64,000 nucleotides of DNA from Flavisolibacter amylovorans (GCF_039541815.1 NZ_BAABGY010000016.1:1-64000); one strand, 5' to 3'; positions 6,320 through 18,800 are shown, counted from the first letter of the stretch. Made by a program: numbers and translations. Notes: generated from the sequence alone by a model not told the origin.

Positions 6320-9300
6320 TTACCGGTTCGTCACCATGATCTGGATCGTCTCGCGGCGCTTCCCGACCACTACTTCCAGGAAGTAGATACCGCTGCTTTG
6401 CGTGGCGCGGCCCATGTGGATCGTCAGCATCGACGTCGGACCCGCCAGCACCTTGCGCTCGGCCAGTACGCGCGTGCCGTTGGGCGCATGCAGCGTATAG
6501 GTCAGCTCGCCCTGCACCGGCTTCGAGAACACGAGCTGCACAGGACCCGTGGGGGTCGGGTTGGGATAGACCTTCATGCGCACGTCGTCGGTCTCGCTGG
6601 TCTCGGTAACGCCTCCCTTGGCAAGCGCGGTTCCTGTTTCCGGCGTCGTGCTGCCCATACGGGTCACGGCGGCGGGGCTCACGACCACCAGCATCTCGTC
6701 GGCCACGCTCTGGGCGCCGGCATTGTCGGTGCACACAAGGGCGAATTTATAGGTGCCCGCCACGAGCCCGCTCACGGTCGGCTTCAGGATCGTTTTGCTG
6801 CTGAATGAGGCCGTATTGGGGCCGCTCACCTGGCTCCAGAGCACGCTCACCACGGTGCCGTCGGCGTCTTTCACCGTGCCTTGCAACATCACCGAGCTCG
6901 TAGGCAGGGTGATGGCCTTGTCGGCGCCTGCATTGGCTTTCGGGGCCATGTTGGTACTGCTGGTCACCGGGATGATCTCGATGGCCGATACCTTGGCGTT
7001 GTCCTTTCCGCCTTCGCCCGTAAGCGCGCTGAACTGCAGGTTCAGCGTACCGTCCGTAACGCTCACCGTAAAGGTTTCGGTGGTGGCGGTAAAGGCGCCC
7101 ACCTTTGCCACAATGTCGTAATTGTCAAGCACCCGCGTGCCTTCGAGGGCCACGTCGAAGATGCGGTTGCCGGCAGCTGTGTGGTAGATCTCGGCAAAGT
7201 GGAGCACCACCTTGTACGATCCGCTGGGCACAGGGAAGGCATAGCCGAAATTGTAGCCCCAGCGCTCGCTCTGGTAGATGGCGTCGTCGGTAGTGCCGTT
7301 GATGGCAACCACATTGCTGTGCGCGCCGCCCGAGGTCGAAGAGTAGTAGTTGTCGGCCGAGAAGGTGCCGATGCTGTTCGTCACCTGCGCACCACCCGCA
7401 TTAATACGGTAGGTGCTGACGCCGGTGGGCGCGGGATTCACCAGGATGCCCACCTGGTCGGCGACACTCGCAGCGCCGTTGTTATCGGTCACCACCAGGG
7501 CGAAGAGGTACGTGCCCGCTACGAGGCCGCTCACGGTAGGCGCTGCTACCGACGTGTTGCTGAAGGTGGCCGTGCCGGGACCGCTCACCTGCGTCCAGCT
7601 GTAAGAAGCGATGGTGCCGTCGGTGTCGGTACCCGAGCCGTTGAGCGTTACCGAATTCGCAGGCAGTGTAACGGTGTTGTCGGGGCCCGCGTTGGCCACC
7701 GGCGCCGCGTTGGGCGTCGGGTTCAGCACCTCGATGGCCGATATCTTGGCGTAGGTCTTGCCGCCATCGGCCGCAAGCGAGCTGAAATAAAGGTTCAGCG
7801 TACCGTCCGTTACGTTCACCGTAAAGGTCTCTTTGGTGGCGGTGAGCGCACCAACCTTGGCGAAGATGTCGTAGTTGTCGAGCTTCTTCACGCCTTCGAT
7901 CGATACATCGAACACGCGGCGACCGGCCGTGGTGGCGGTCAGCTCGGCGAAGTGCAGCACCACCTCGTACTGACCGTTGGCCACCGGGAGGGCATAGCTG
8001 AAGGTACTGCCCCAGCGCTCGGTCTGGTACAGGGCGTCGTCCGTAGTGTTGGCGATCGCGCTGGTTACCGTAGTCGTTCTGCCCGGCGTGGGTGCAAAGT
8101 TCTTGTCGGCCACGAAGGTGCCGATGCTCGTGGTCAGCTGCGGGCCACCGGCGTTGATGCGGTGCACCACGGCGCCACCACCACCGCCCCCGGTTGCCGC
8201 ACCGTTCACGGTCACGGTCACCTGGTCGGGTGCGCTGCTCGCGCCGTCGTTATCCTTCACCACGAGCTGGAACACGTAGGTGCCCTGCACGAGGCCGCTC
8301 ACGGTGGGTGCCGCTACGGTCTTGCTGCTGAAGGTGGCCGTATTGGGGCCGCTCACCTGCGTCCACGCATAGGAAGCGATCGTGCCGCTGGCGTCGGAGC
8401 CCGAGCCGTTGAGCACGACCGAGCTCGTGGGCAGGGTGATCGTCTTATCAGGACCTGCGTCGCCCACCGGGGGCTCGTTGGAGCCATCCGTGCCGCCCGA
8501 GGCATTAAGTACCGTAGTGGTGCTGGCGTTGGAGCCGGAGTGCGCCACCACCAGGTTGGCGGTCTGCGCGCCGGCTGCTGTCGGCGTAAAGGTCACGTTG
8601 ATGGTGACGCTGCCGCCCGCGGGGATCACGAAGGGCAGCTCCATGGGCGCGGTGAAGCCGAAGGCAGCCGAGCCGGTCACCGTGATCGACGACACGAGGA
8701 GTGCCTGGTTGCCGCTTGTATTGGTCAGCACGAGGGCCTTCTCCGCCGTGTTGTTCAGGTAGGCCGAGCCTACGTTGAGCGTCGTGGGCACCGAGAGCTG
8801 GCTTTGCGTCAGCGGCGTGCCGTCGGGCGTGGTGGGGCCATAGAAGTGGAATACTTCCTGCGTCGTCAGGATCGGCGTGCCGCCGCGGTTGCCGGCGCCG
8901 GTGGCGATGTAGATGCTGCCGTTGGTGGCGATGGCCTGCGTGCCGTGGCGGCCGGTCTCGAGCGTGTCGAGCGTGCGCCAGGTGTGGGTGTGCACGTTGA
9001 GGGCCTCGGTCTCGTTGTGGGCCTTCACCTGCGTGGCGGTCTCACCGCCGATCACGATCACCTCGTCGCCGACCACCACGTTGGCGGCGCCGGAGCGGGG
9101 CGTCGGGATATTGCTGGCGGCGGGCAGGGTCGTCCACGTGCCGGTGGCGAAGTCGTACACATCCACCTCGGGCACCGTGAAGTTGAAGTCCTGGTTGGTG
9201 GCTGCCGAGGAGCGGCGGCCGCCGGCCACATAAAGCTTATTGTTCACCACCGTCACCTGCACGTGGTCACGGGCATGCGGTGCGTCGGGGAGCGTCTTCC

Positions 9301-12298
9301 ACTCGCCGGTGGCCGGGTCGTACTCGTCGAACCACTTCACCCAGCCGGCCCAGTGGCCGTCGGTGATGCCGCTCACGAGGTAGATCTTGCCGTTGTGCAC
9401 GGCCGCGCCACCCGCGCCCCGGCGGCGCGCTGCCGGAATCGACGGACCGGTGTGCCACTTGTTCGAAGCCGGGTTGTAGATATACATGTTGGGTACGGGC
9501 GTCTCGCGCGGGTAGCCGCCGGTGAAGGCGCCGGCCACGTAGATGAGCCCGTCGAGCGTAACGGCCTGGAAGTGGTGGAGCTCCAGCGGCTGGTACGCCT
9601 TGTTGGTCCATGTCTTCGTTACCGGGTTGTATTCCTGTACGGGCTTGTTGCCGCGCCCGCCAATGAGGTAGAACTTATCGCCGGCCTGCACATAGGCATT
9701 CTCCTCGCGGCCGGTGAAGGCGCCCGAGGCGGGAGCCACGATGGTCCAGTCGCCTGCGGCCGTTACGGGGTCGGCGGTGAGGTGCAGGTAGTCCCAGGTG
9801 GCGGTGAACGGGGTACCCCCCTTAGAGGTGGCGATCACGCCCACACCCAGCACGCCCTGTCCTTTCAGCGCAGCCAGCACGGCGCCGCTCACCACGATGG
9901 GGGTGCCGACGTTGATCACCGCGCCGCTGTTCGACGAGTACCCCGCCTGGACGCTGTTGGTGGCCGGGTTGAACTTCAGGATGAGGTCGAGGGTAGAGCC
10001 CGGGATGCCGCCGGTGATCGCGTATTGCTTGGTAGTAGCTACACCCGCGTTCTCGTATACGACCTGGATGCCACCCGCGCCGCCGTTGGCGTTGAGCACG
10101 ATCTTGAGGTAATTGTCCTGGTCGCCGTTGCCGAGGTAGATGCCCTGCGACATCGAGCCGGTGGGGGTTCCGTTGTTGAAGAAGGGCCCGAGAATGCGGC
10201 CTTTCAGGGTGAAGGGCAGGCCGCCCGTCTGCACGCCGAACTGGAAGCCGTTCTGCTGCGTATTGAGCGCGCCGAGGGCGTCGCCGGCGGAAACGGACAC
10301 CACCGAGAAGGCGCCCACCGCACCACCGGCCACGAGGTTGTCGCCGTTGAACTGGTCGCGGTAGTTGGTGCTGCCGTTGCTCATGAGGCCGTTGAAGCCG
10401 AGGCCGAAGAAGCCTTTGCCCGGATCGTTGTTGAACAGGTTGTACGTAACGGGGAGTGTCGTGGTGCGGCCGTTGCTGGCGTCGATGGCGAAGAGATCGG
10501 CGGTATCGTTGATGCCGTCGTTGTCGTCATCGGCGTCGTTGAGATCAGACACCTTATCGCCGTCGAAGTCGGCGGGCTTGCTCGAGCCGGAGCAGGGGTT
10601 GCTGCCGTTGGCGAGCTCGTCGGCATTGGTGTAGCCGTCGCCGTCCTCGTCGGAAGTGTTGTTGGCGCCCGTGCAGGCATTGTTCTCCTGGGGCTCGAAG
10701 ATCACGATGGCGTCGGCGCCGTAGGTGAGTGCCCACACCGTGCCGGGGAAGGGATCGTTATCGCCCTGGGCCACGAGGTCCAGCGGCGTGGAGCCGAAGT
10801 TGGAGGCGAAGACCGGCTCCTCGTTCAGCTTCGTAACGGAGTTGCGGGCATTGAGCACGTCGGTGCCGTCGGCCGTCAGCTTGATGAGGGCGATGTCGCC
10901 GTTGTATTCAGCGGCCAGCAGGTGGCCTTTCAGCGCTCCGCCGAATGCAGACGCCGTGTATTCAGCGATGCCGTTGGTCGACGATTTGAACGTGAGCTGT
11001 GCGCCGTCGCCGGTGCCCGGCATCTTGAAGAAGCCTTCGCGCGGGTCGGCCATGCTCACGGGCACGGGCGGCCAGTTGGCCGGCAGCGGGTTGGTGCCGG
11101 TCTTGCTGGTGCGGAACACGCCGGTAGTGCCGTCGTGCGTGTAGAGGCCGGCGCCGGCGGGGTTAGCGCGGATCGGCGTCGGGTGGCCTGCGTAGAAGGC
11201 GCCCGGCGTATAGTTGTCGATGGCGCCGATATAATGGAAGTTGTCGAGGTTGTTGACCTGCGGGTGGTTGGCAGAAGCCGTGGTAGAGCCCGGCTCGCCT
11301 TGCACGTAGTTGTTGGTGGCCGAAGCGCCCTCGTTGGCGGGGTAGCCGCCCCAGCCCTGGTTGGCGCCGTTGTCGACGGCGTAGAGCTTGCGCGACTTCG
11401 TGAGCACGAGGTCGTAGCAGTTGCGCCAGCCGCCGGAGTAGATCTGCACGGGACCGCCTTGCACGACCATGGCCTGGTTGAGGCCGTCGTTGCCGCCGAA
11501 AGGATCGCCCACGTCGGTGCCATCGGCGTTGTTGGCGCGGGTGGGGTCGTCGAGCGTGGGGAGATCGTATTTATACGCCGTGTTGCCGGTGCCTTTGGTA
11601 GGCATGGCCATGATGGCGTTAAGGTTAACGGAAAGGATCGCCGCGGAGAGGGCGTACTCGGTGGTGTAGGCGAAGTTGGTGGACGGGGCGCCGGCATTGG
11701 TGTGGCCCCCCACGGCGATGAACATCGTATTCGTCACGTCGTCGATCTGCATGCCGTTGACGGCGTGGTTCTCTTCGGAGCGAGGCAGGCCGCGCACGAG
11801 GTCCACCTTCACCCACTTGGTGCCGTCCCAGGTGAGCATGGAGATGATGCCGGAGTTGGTATCGAGGTTGGTCTCACCGCTCGGGCCGCCGATGCGGCTG
11901 TCGCTCGAGCTCACGTAGATGACCGGGTTGGCGGCCGTGCCCTTCACGAGGATGCCTGTGACCTGGCGCTTCGTTACGGTGGTATTCACCGAGCCGTCGT
12001 CGTTGTGGTTGGGGATCTGGTTGATGAGGCCGATCGTCTGGAAGCCGGTGACCTCGTAGTTGTTGGGGCCGTTCTTCCTGATCGTATAAATGCGGATCCA
12101 CCCGGCCTGCTCCGACACGTAGAGGCGGCCGTCGGGGCCGAACTGGATCGACGTGGGGTTGAAGACGGTGGCCGTGTTCATCTTGAGGCCGCTCGAGGAG
12201 AAGCTGAATTGTTGTGCCTGCGCCGAAAAGGAGCACAGCAGGAGTGCGCTTAGTATTCGAAAAAAGCCAAACGTTTTGACAAAACTCTGCCGGGACAT
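6320..12298 (-). CDS. Giant T9SS-secreted beta-propeller/malectin protein (1992 aa)
   Basis: Secreted multidomain protein. It has a Sec signal peptide at 1-28 (ending in SAQAQ), then a glucose/sorbosone-dehydrogenase-like beta-propeller (about 30-533). Thrombospondin type 3 calcium-binding repeats rich in D-x-D-x-D-G follow at about 543-603. Next come a LamG-like beta-sandwich (about 605-853), Kelch repeats (about 858-1159), a choice-of-anchor-D Ig-like domain (about 1168-1270), PKD (1273-1369), malectin (1376-1523), PKD (1528-1623), malectin (1628-1778) and PKD (1781-1880). A T9SS type A sorting domain begins KVYPNPTPTG (about 1910) and ends the protein. Malectin and lectin-like domains point to carbohydrate binding at the surface. 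Sugar oxidation by the propeller is possible but its active site was not verified. The next gene upstream (12814-19896) is a close paralogue. Confidence 0.88.
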   Translation of the reverse strand: MSRQSFVKTFGFFRILSALLLCSFSAQAQQFSFSSSGLKMNTATVFNPTSIQFGPDGRLYVSEQAGWIRIYTIRKNGPNNYEVTGFQTIGLINQIPNHNDDGSVNTTVTKRQVTGILVKGTAANPVIYVSSSDSRIGGPSGETNLDTNSGIISMLTWDGTKWVKVDLVRGLPRSEENHAVNGMQIDDVTNTMFIAVGGHTNAGAPSTNFAYTTEYALSAAILSVNLNAIMAMPTKGTGNTAYKYDLPTLDDPTRANNADGTDVGDPFGGNDGLNQAMVVQGGPVQIYSGGWRNCYDLVLTKSRKLYAVDNGANQGWGGYPANEGASATNNYVQGEPGSTTASANHPQVNNLDNFHYIGAIDNYTPGAFYAGHPTPIRANPAGAGLYTHDGTTGVFRTSKTGTNPLPANWPPVPVSMADPREGFFKMPGTGDGAQLTFKSSTNGIAEYTASAFGGALKGHLLAAEYNGDIALIKLTADGTDVLNARNSVTKLNEEPVFASNFGSTPLDLVAQGDNDPFPGTVWALTYGADAIVIFEPQENNACTGANNTSDEDGDGYTNADELANGSNPCSGSSKPADFDGDKVSDLNDADDDNDGINDTADLFAIDASNGRTTTLPVTYNLFNNDPGKGFFGLGFNGLMSNGSTNYRDQFNGDNLVAGGAVGAFSVVSVSAGDALGALNTQQNGFQFGVQTGGLPFTLKGRILGPFFNNGTPTGSMSQGIYLGNGDQDNYLKIVLNANGGAGGIQVVYENAGVATTKQYAITGGIPGSTLDLILKFNPATNSVQAGYSSNSGAVINVGTPIVVSGAVLAALKGQGVLGVGVIATSKGGTPFTATWDYLHLTADPVTAAGDWTIVAPASGAFTGREENAYVQAGDKFYLIGGRGNKPVQEYNPVTKTWTNKAYQPLELHHFQAVTLDGLIYVAGAFTGGYPRETPVPNMYIYNPASNKWHTGPSIPAARRRGAGGAAVHNGKIYLVSGITDGHWAGWVKWFDEYDPATGEWKTLPDAPHARDHVQVTVVNNKLYVAGGRRSSAATNQDFNFTVPEVDVYDFATGTWTTLPAASNIPTPRSGAANVVVGDEVIVIGGETATQVKAHNETEALNVHTHTWRTLDTLETGRHGTQAIATNGSIYIATGAGNRGGTPILTTQEVFHFYGPTTPDGTPLTQSQLSVPTTLNVGSAYLNNTAEKALVLTNTSGNQALLVSSITVTGSAAFGFTAPMELPFVIPAGGSVTINVTFTPTAAGAQTANLVVAHSGSNASTTTVLNASGGTDGSNEPPVGDAGPDKTITLPTSSVVLNGSGSDASGTIASYAWTQVSGPNTATFSSKTVAAPTVSGLVQGTYVFQLVVKDNDGASSAPDQVTVTVNGAATGGGGGGAVVHRINAGGPQLTTSIGTFVADKNFAPTPGRTTTVTSAIANTTDDALYQTERWGSTFSYALPVANGQYEVVLHFAELTATTAGRRVFDVSIEGVKKLDNYDIFAKVGALTATKETFTVNVTDGTLNLYFSSLAADGGKTYAKISAIEVLNPTPNAAPVANAGPDNTVTLPANSVTLNGSGTDTDGTIASYSWTQVSGPGTATFSNTSVAAPTVSGLVAGTYLFALVVTDNNGAASVADQVGILVNPAPTGVSTYRINAGGAQVTNSIGTFSADNYYSSTSGGAHSNVVAINGTTDDAIYQSERWGYNFGYAFPVPSGSYKVVLHFAEIYHTAAGNRIFDVALEGTRVLDNYDIVAKVGAFTATTETFTVSVTDGTLNLQFSALTGEGGKDNAKVSAIEIIPVTSSTNMAPKANAGADKAITLPTSSVMLQGTVKDADGTVVSVLWSQVSGPNTASFSSKTILKPTVSGLVAGTYKFALVCTDNAGAQSVADEMLVVVSPAAVTRMGSTTPETGTALAKGGVTETSETDDVRMKVYPNPTPTGPVQLVFSKPVQGELTYTLHAPNGTRVLAERKVLAGPTSMLTIHMGRATQSSGIYFLEVVVGKRRETIQIMVTNR

Positions 12299-12719
12299 AT
12301 AGGAATGGTTTAGGGAGGTCGTGGGTTTTTTGAACGGGGAGCGTGGTTAGCGGAACGCCAGGGAAACAGCCTGTGTAAGGGTGTAGAGAGGAGGTAGTTG
12401 TCTTATCATGACGGGTGGTTTCAGTAGGTTAATCGAATAGATGCAGGAAACGGTGCTGGGCTATTCAAAACAAAAAGAATGCTAAAACCCCACCTGTATT
12501 AAATCTTCCCCATTATAAAGTGAAGAAGATCAACGTTTCACCTGTTCACAGGGCAAATGTTTTATATATGATGTATGGCCGAAGGCGGACGGACTTCGCT
12601 ACTGTGGAGCTGCCGTGGAAGGATTTCCCAAGTTGTCCACACCCCTGCAGAAGAAAAAACCTACAACGAAGCCCGGCAGTAAGCCTCTAAGCGCGGCCCT
12701 GATCGCCTTTGGTTAATAG
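12299..12719. other. Intergenic region between the two giant paralogues
   Basis: This AT-richer stretch contains the shared upstream element at 12476-12504 and no credible gene. It presumably carries the promoter of the 6320-12298 gene with a 5' leader of up to about 180 nt. Confidence 0.5.
12476..12504 (-). promoter_or_regulatory. Candidate promoter element shared with the upstream paralogue
   Basis: AGAATGCTAAAA (12476-12487) and ATTAAAT (12498-12504) on the plus strand recur upstream of the paralogue at 20084-20095 and 20106-20112 with identical spacing. The surrounding non-coding sequence is otherwise largely diverged. Read on the minus strand toward the gene, it is an A/T-rich bipartite element about 180 bases before the start codon. 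It does not match TAnnTTTG exactly, so the promoter role is inference. Confidence 0.35.
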
Positions 12720-12752
12720 AAAGGAGGGCACCCAGGCTGGGGCGCCCTCCTT
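12720..12752. terminator. Intrinsic terminator of the 2360-aa gene
   Basis: AAAGGAGGGC pairs with GCCCTCCTTT around a CCCAGGCTGGG-type inner hairpin, 62 bases past the stop of the minus-strand gene at 12814. The run of A on the left becomes a T-rich tail on the minus strand. Confidence 0.75.
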
Positions 12753-12813
12753 TAAAATGGTTCAATGGGAAGTCGAAGATCGATCGACGACCCTCCACCG
12801 GCTATCCCCGGTT

Positions 12814-15800
12814 TTACCGGCCGGCGATCATCACCCGTACCGTCTTCCGCCACTGACCCGACTTCACCTCGAGGTAATATACCCCGTTGGCCAGGTTGTG
12901 CCTGCTGAGGTCGATCGCCACTTCGGCCGCTGGCTTGCCCAGGGGCTGTACACCGGAACCGATGCGGTTGCCGGCAGGACCATACAGTAGATACGTGACA
13001 TCCTCGCTTACCGCTTCCGAAAACCGGAGCGCAAGCCGCCCGGAAGTGGGGTTCGGGTAGATCTTCAGTTCCTGCTCCCCAGGGACTGCAACGGTTTCCT
13101 TGCTGGCTTGGGCGCCGCCGCGGCCGCGGCTCGTCACCATCGGCGGGTTGTTCACTACGTTGAAGCGTACCGTGAGCACCGTACCTGCAGTACCCGTGGC
13201 GCCGGAGCCGGTATAGGGCGTCCCTTGCAGGGTATAGGCACCAAGGACCGGCGTCCAGGGGTTGTAGTTGCCTGCATTATCACCGAACAGGGCATAGGGG
13301 GCGCCCGACTCGGTTACCGTTCTTGCCTGCGCCCCACTGAGCACGAACCGCACGCTGCCTACCGTTGCCGGCGATGTATTGGCGCGGATGTTCAGGTTGC
13401 GCGTGGGCAGCGTCGCGAGGTCGAGCGTGGCGCCGTCTGCGATCGTGAAGAGGTCCTGGTCCGTGTCGGCATTGATCAGCGTAAAGGTGCTGACTGCCTG
13501 CGTGGAGGCCGGAGCGCCGTTCACCGTCACCGTCACCCCGTCGGCCACACTCTGCGCGCCCGCGTTATCGGTCACCACGAGCTGGAAGGTATAGGAGCCC
13601 TGCACGAGCCCGCTTACGGTGGGCGCGGCTACGGCGTTGCTGCTGAAGGTGGCCGTGTTGGGTCCGCTCACCTGGCTCCAGGTGTACGTGGTAATAGTGC
13701 CGTCGTTATCGGTGCCCGATCCGTTCAGCACCACCGAGCTCGTCGGGAGCGTCAGGCTGTGGTCAGGGCCCGCATTGGCTACCGGGGCTGCATTCGGTGC
13801 CCCGGCCCTCAGCACTTCGATGGCCGACACCTTCGCGTAGGTCTTTCCGCCATCGGCAGCGAGTGAGCTGAAGTTGATGTTCAGCACGCCGTCTGTTACG
13901 TTCACCGTAAAGGATTCGGTGATGGCGGTAAAGGCACCTGCCTTGGCGAAGATGTCGTAGTTGTCGAGCCTCTTCACCCCTTCCATCGTCACGTCGAACA
14001 CACGGCGGCCGACAGTGGCGTACGTGAACTCGGCAAAGTGCAGCACCACGCGGTACTCACCGTTGGCGATCGGGAAGTTATAATTGAAGGTGCTTCCCCA
14101 GCGCTCGCTCTGGTAGATCTCATCATCGGTGGTACCGTTGATGGCTGCGGTGCTGCTGTTCCTGTTGCCCGGGTTGGGCGAGAAGGATTGGTCTGCCGCG
14201 AACGTGCCGATGCTGTTCGTTACCTGCGCACCGCCCGAGTTGATCCGGAGCACGGCGGTTGCCGGCCCCGGGGTCGGGGCCGCGTTCACCGTCACCACAA
14301 CCTCGTCGGGTACGCTCGTCGCTCCCGCGTTATCGGTCACGAGCAGCGAGAACACATAGGTGCCCTGCACCAGCCCGCTCACGGTGGGCGCAGCTACGGT
14401 GCTGCTGCTGAAGGCCGCAGCGCCCGGGCCGCTCACCTGGCTCCAGCTGTACGTGGTCATCGTGCCATCTGTATCGGTGCCTGAGCCGTTGAGCACCGTG
14501 GAGTTCGCAGGAAGCGTGATGGTCTTGTCCGCACCGGCATTCGCCACCGGCGGTTGGTTGGCGGCAGCCGCTCCGTTCACCGTTACGGTAACCTGGGAGG
14601 CGGAGCTGCTGGCAGCCGCGTTATCGGTCACTACGAGTGCGAACACGTAGGTGCCTTGTGCGAGCCCGCTCACCGTCGGGGCGGCCACGGCCTTGTTGCT
14701 GAAGGTAGCCGTGCCGGGACCGCTCACCTGGCTCCAGCTGTAGGCGGCGATCGAGCCGTCGCTGTCGGTACCCGAGCCGTTCAGCACCACCGTGCTCGTC
14801 GGCAGGGTGATGGTCTTGTTCGGACCAGCGTTCGCCACCGGAGCCGCGTTGCCGCTTGCGGTAGCGGGCATGATCTCGATACCGCAGATCAAGGCGTTGT
14901 TATTTCCGCCATGGAATGCCTTCGAATTGAAGTTGATGTCCAGGGAGCCGTCGCCCACGATGACCGTAAAGGTTTCCGTGGTGGCTGTCTTGCCGCCTAC
15001 CTTGGCGAAGATGTCGTAGTTATCCAGCTTCAAAACCCCTTCGATCTCCACGTCGAACTTACGGCTGCCGGCGGCGGTAAAGTTGGTCTCCGCGAAGTGC
15101 AGCACCACCTTGTACTGGCCGTTGTTCACCGGGATCTTATAATCGAACAGGTAGCCCCAGCGGTAGGTCTGGTAGAGCGCATCATCCGTAGTGCCCTCAA
15201 TGGGTGCCGTGCTGCTGTTGATGCCGAGTGAAGCCGTGTGGTGGTTGTCTGCCGAAAAGGTACCCATGCTGGTGTTCAGCTGCTGGCCGCCCGCGTTGAT
15301 GCGTACGGTCGACTGGCCCGAGCTCGTGCCGGGGGCGCCGTTCACCACCACGGTCACCTGGTCGGGCGCGCTCGTGGCACCCTGGTTATCGGTCACTACG
15401 AGCGAGAAGACGTAGATGCCGTACTGCAGCCCGCTGAGCGTGGGCGCAGCTACGTACCTGCTGCTGAACGTGGCGATGCCGGGGCCGCTCACCTGGGTCC
15501 AGGTGTAGGCGGCGATGGAGCCGCCCGCATCCGATCCCGAGCCGTTGAGCACGGTCGTGTTCGTGGGCAGGGTGATGCTCTTATCGGGGCCCGCGTCGCC
15601 GATGGGCGGCTCGTTGGCCACGGTGGCGCTCACGATCTCGATCGCCGCGATGCTCGCCAGGTCCTTGCCGCCGTCGGCAGCCAGGGAGCTGAAGTTGACG
15701 TTCAGGGTGCCGTCCGTCACGCTCACCGTGAAGGTCTCTACGCGGGCCGTGAAGGCGGCGCCGGCCTTGGCAACGATATCGTAGTTATCCAGCTTCTTGG

Positions 15801-18800
15801 CGCCTTCGATCGACACGTCGAAGAGGCGGCTGCCGGCGGCGCTGTGGGTGATCTCTGCGAAGTGCAGCACCACCTTGTACTGGCCGTTGTTGACCGCGAA
15901 GTCGTAGCTGAGGCTCGTGCCGTTGCGCTCGTTCTGGTACATGGCGTCGTCGGTGGTACCGGCGATCGCTGCCGTGGTGCTTTTGGTAGTGCCCGGTGCC
16001 GGGTAGAAGAAATTATCGGAGCCGAACGTACCGATGCTGTTGGTCACCGAGGCGCCGCCCGCATTAATACGGTAGGCTACCGCGTTGCCCACACCGTTGA
16101 GCACGGTCGTCACGCTGCCGCCCTGGCCGGAGTTTTCGACGATCAGGTTCGCGGTCTGGCTGCCCGCAGACACCGGCTTGAAGGTGACGCTGATGCTAAC
16201 GCTCTGCCCGGGGGCGATCACGAAGGGCAGCGGGTGGGGCGAGGTGAAGGTAAAGGAGCTGGCGCCGGAGACGATGATCGTGCTCACGTTGATCGCCTGG
16301 TTGCCGCTCGTGTTCGACAGCAGCAGCGTTTTCGTAGTGGATACGTTGATGCCGGTCGTGCCGAAGTTGAGCGTGCCGGGTGCTGCCAGCGCGCCTGCCG
16401 TGATCGCAACGCCCTCCGGGCTCGTCGGTCCGAAGAAGTAGAAGGCCTCCTGCGTCGTCAGGATCGGCGTGCCGCCGCGGTTGCCTGCACCGGTGGTCGT
16501 GAAGATGCCGCCATTGTTGGCGATGGCCTGCGTGCCGTGACGCCCGGTCTGGAGGTCGGCGAGTCTTCTCCAGGTATTCGTGGTCACGTCGAGCGCTTCC
16601 GTCTCGGCATGCGCAGCGAGCTGCGAAGCGCTTTCGCCGCCGATCACGATCACCTCGTTGCCGATGGTGACGTTACTCGCGCCGGAGCGGGGCGTCGGAA
16701 TGTTGGCGCTGGCAGGCAGCGTCGACCAGGTGCCGGTAGCGAAATCATATACGTCCACCTCCGGTACGGCCAGCTCGAAGTCCTGGTTGGTGCTCGCGGA
16801 GGAGCGGCGGCCGCCGGCGAAGTACAGCTTACCGTTGGCAATGGTTGCCTGTGCGTGGTCGCGCGCTCTCGGGGCATCGGGGAGCGTTGTCCAGCTGTTG
16901 GTGGCCGGGTCGTATACATCGAACCACTTCACCCAGCCGGCCCAGTGACCGTCGGTGATGCCGCCAACGAGGTAGATCTTCCCGTTGTGCACCACGGTGC
17001 CTCCCGCGCCGCGGCGGCGGGCTTCGGGAATGCTGCGGCCGGTGATCCACTGGTTGGCGGCGGGGTTGAACATATAAACGTTGGGCACGGGCGTCTCGCG
17101 GGGGTAAGCACCGGTGAAGGCACCGACCACGTACACGAGCCCGTCGAGCGTTACCGCCTGGAAGTGGTGCAGCTCCAGCGGCTGGTAGGCCTTGTTGACC
17201 CATGCCTTGGTAACCGGGTTGTACTCCTGCACGGGCTTGTTGCCGCGTCCTCCCATGAGATAGAACTTATCGCCGGCCTGAACGTAAGCGTTCTCCTCGC
17301 GGCCCGTGAAGGTGCCGGAAGCCGGGGCTACCGTTTGCCAGGTACCGCTGGAGGTAATGGCATCGGCGTTCATATAGAGATAGTCCCACGTGGCGGTGAA
17401 GGGAGCGCCTCCTTTGGAGGTAGCGATCACACCCACGGCCAGGGTCGTATTTCCTTTCAGCGCGTGGAGCACGGCACCGCTTACGGCGATGGGCGCACCC
17501 ACGTTGATCACCGCGCCGCTGTTGGACGCGTACGCCGCCTGTACGCTGCCCGTGGCCGCGTCGTATGTCAGGATAAGGTCGAGCGTGGAGCCCGGGATGC
17601 CACCCGCGATCGGGTATTGCTGGGTGGTTGCCACTCCTGCGTTCTCATAAACTACCTGGATACCGCCCGCGCCGCCGTTGGCGTTGAGCACGATCTTGAG
17701 GTAGTTGTCCTGGTCGCCGCTACCGATGAAAACGCCGAGCGATTGCGACCCGGAAGGAGTCTGGTTGTTGAAGAAGGGCCCGAGGATGCGGCCTTTGAAG
17801 GTAAAGGGCAGGCCGGCAGTCTGCACGCCGAACTGGAAGGCGTTCTTCTGGGTGTTCAGGGTACCGAGCGCGTCGCCCGCGGGTACGTCTACCACCGAGA
17901 AGGCACCTACGGCACCGCCGGCAATAAGATCGTCTTTATCGAACAGCTTCAGGTAATCGGAGTCGCTGTTGCTCATGAGGCCCGTGAAGCCAAGGCCGAA
18001 GAAGCCTTTGCCCGGGTCGTTGTTGAACAGGTTGTAGGTGATGGGCATCGACGTGCCGCGGCCGTTCGTGGCATCGATGGCGAAGGCATCGAGGTTGTCG
18101 TTGATGCCGTCGTTATCGTCGTCGGTGTCGGCGAGGTCGGAGAGGTTGTCGCCGTCGAAGTCAGCGGGCTTGCTCGAGCCGGAGCAGGGGTTGGTGCCGT
18201 TGGCGAGCTCGTCGCTGTTGGTGTAGCCGTCGCCGTCTTCATCCGAAGTATTGTCGGCACCCGTGCAGGCGCCGTTCTGCTGGGGCTCGAAGACGGTAAT
18301 GGCATTTGCACCGTAGGTGAGTACCCATACGGTGCCGGGGAAGGGATCATTGTCGCCCTGGGCGATGAGGTCGAGCGGCGTAGCGCCGAAGTTGGAGGCG
18401 AAATCCGGCTCCTTGTTCATCTTGTTTACGGGATCCTTTGCGTTGGTGGTGTTGGTGCCGTCGGCCGTCAGCTTGATGAGGCCGATCGCGCCGTTGTACT
18501 CGGCAACGAGGAGGTGCCCTTTGAGGGCGCCGCCGAACGTAGAGGCGGTGTACTCCGTGATGCCGTTGGTCGACGACTTGAATGTCAGCAAGGCGCCGTC
18601 GGCATTGCCCGGCATTTTATAGAACGCTTCTTTCGGATCGGCCATGCTTACGGGCACGGGGGGCCAGTTGGCCGGCAGCGGGTTGGTGCCGGTGGTGCTG
18701 GTACGGAAGACGCCCACACTGCCGTTGTGGGTATAGAGGCCGGCGCCGGCGGGGTTGGCCCGCACGGGGTTCGGGTGGCCGCCGTAGAAGGAGCCGCGCA

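Noticed and set aside
6881..12253. Very long open frame on the plus strand opposite the 1992-aa gene
   Set aside because: A shadow of a GC-rich gene on the other strand: composition is rich in G, V, A, R and H, with no domain or signal peptide, whereas the minus frame has full domains. The same applies to 15238-19320, 41625-44324, 51309-54407 and 56478-60320.
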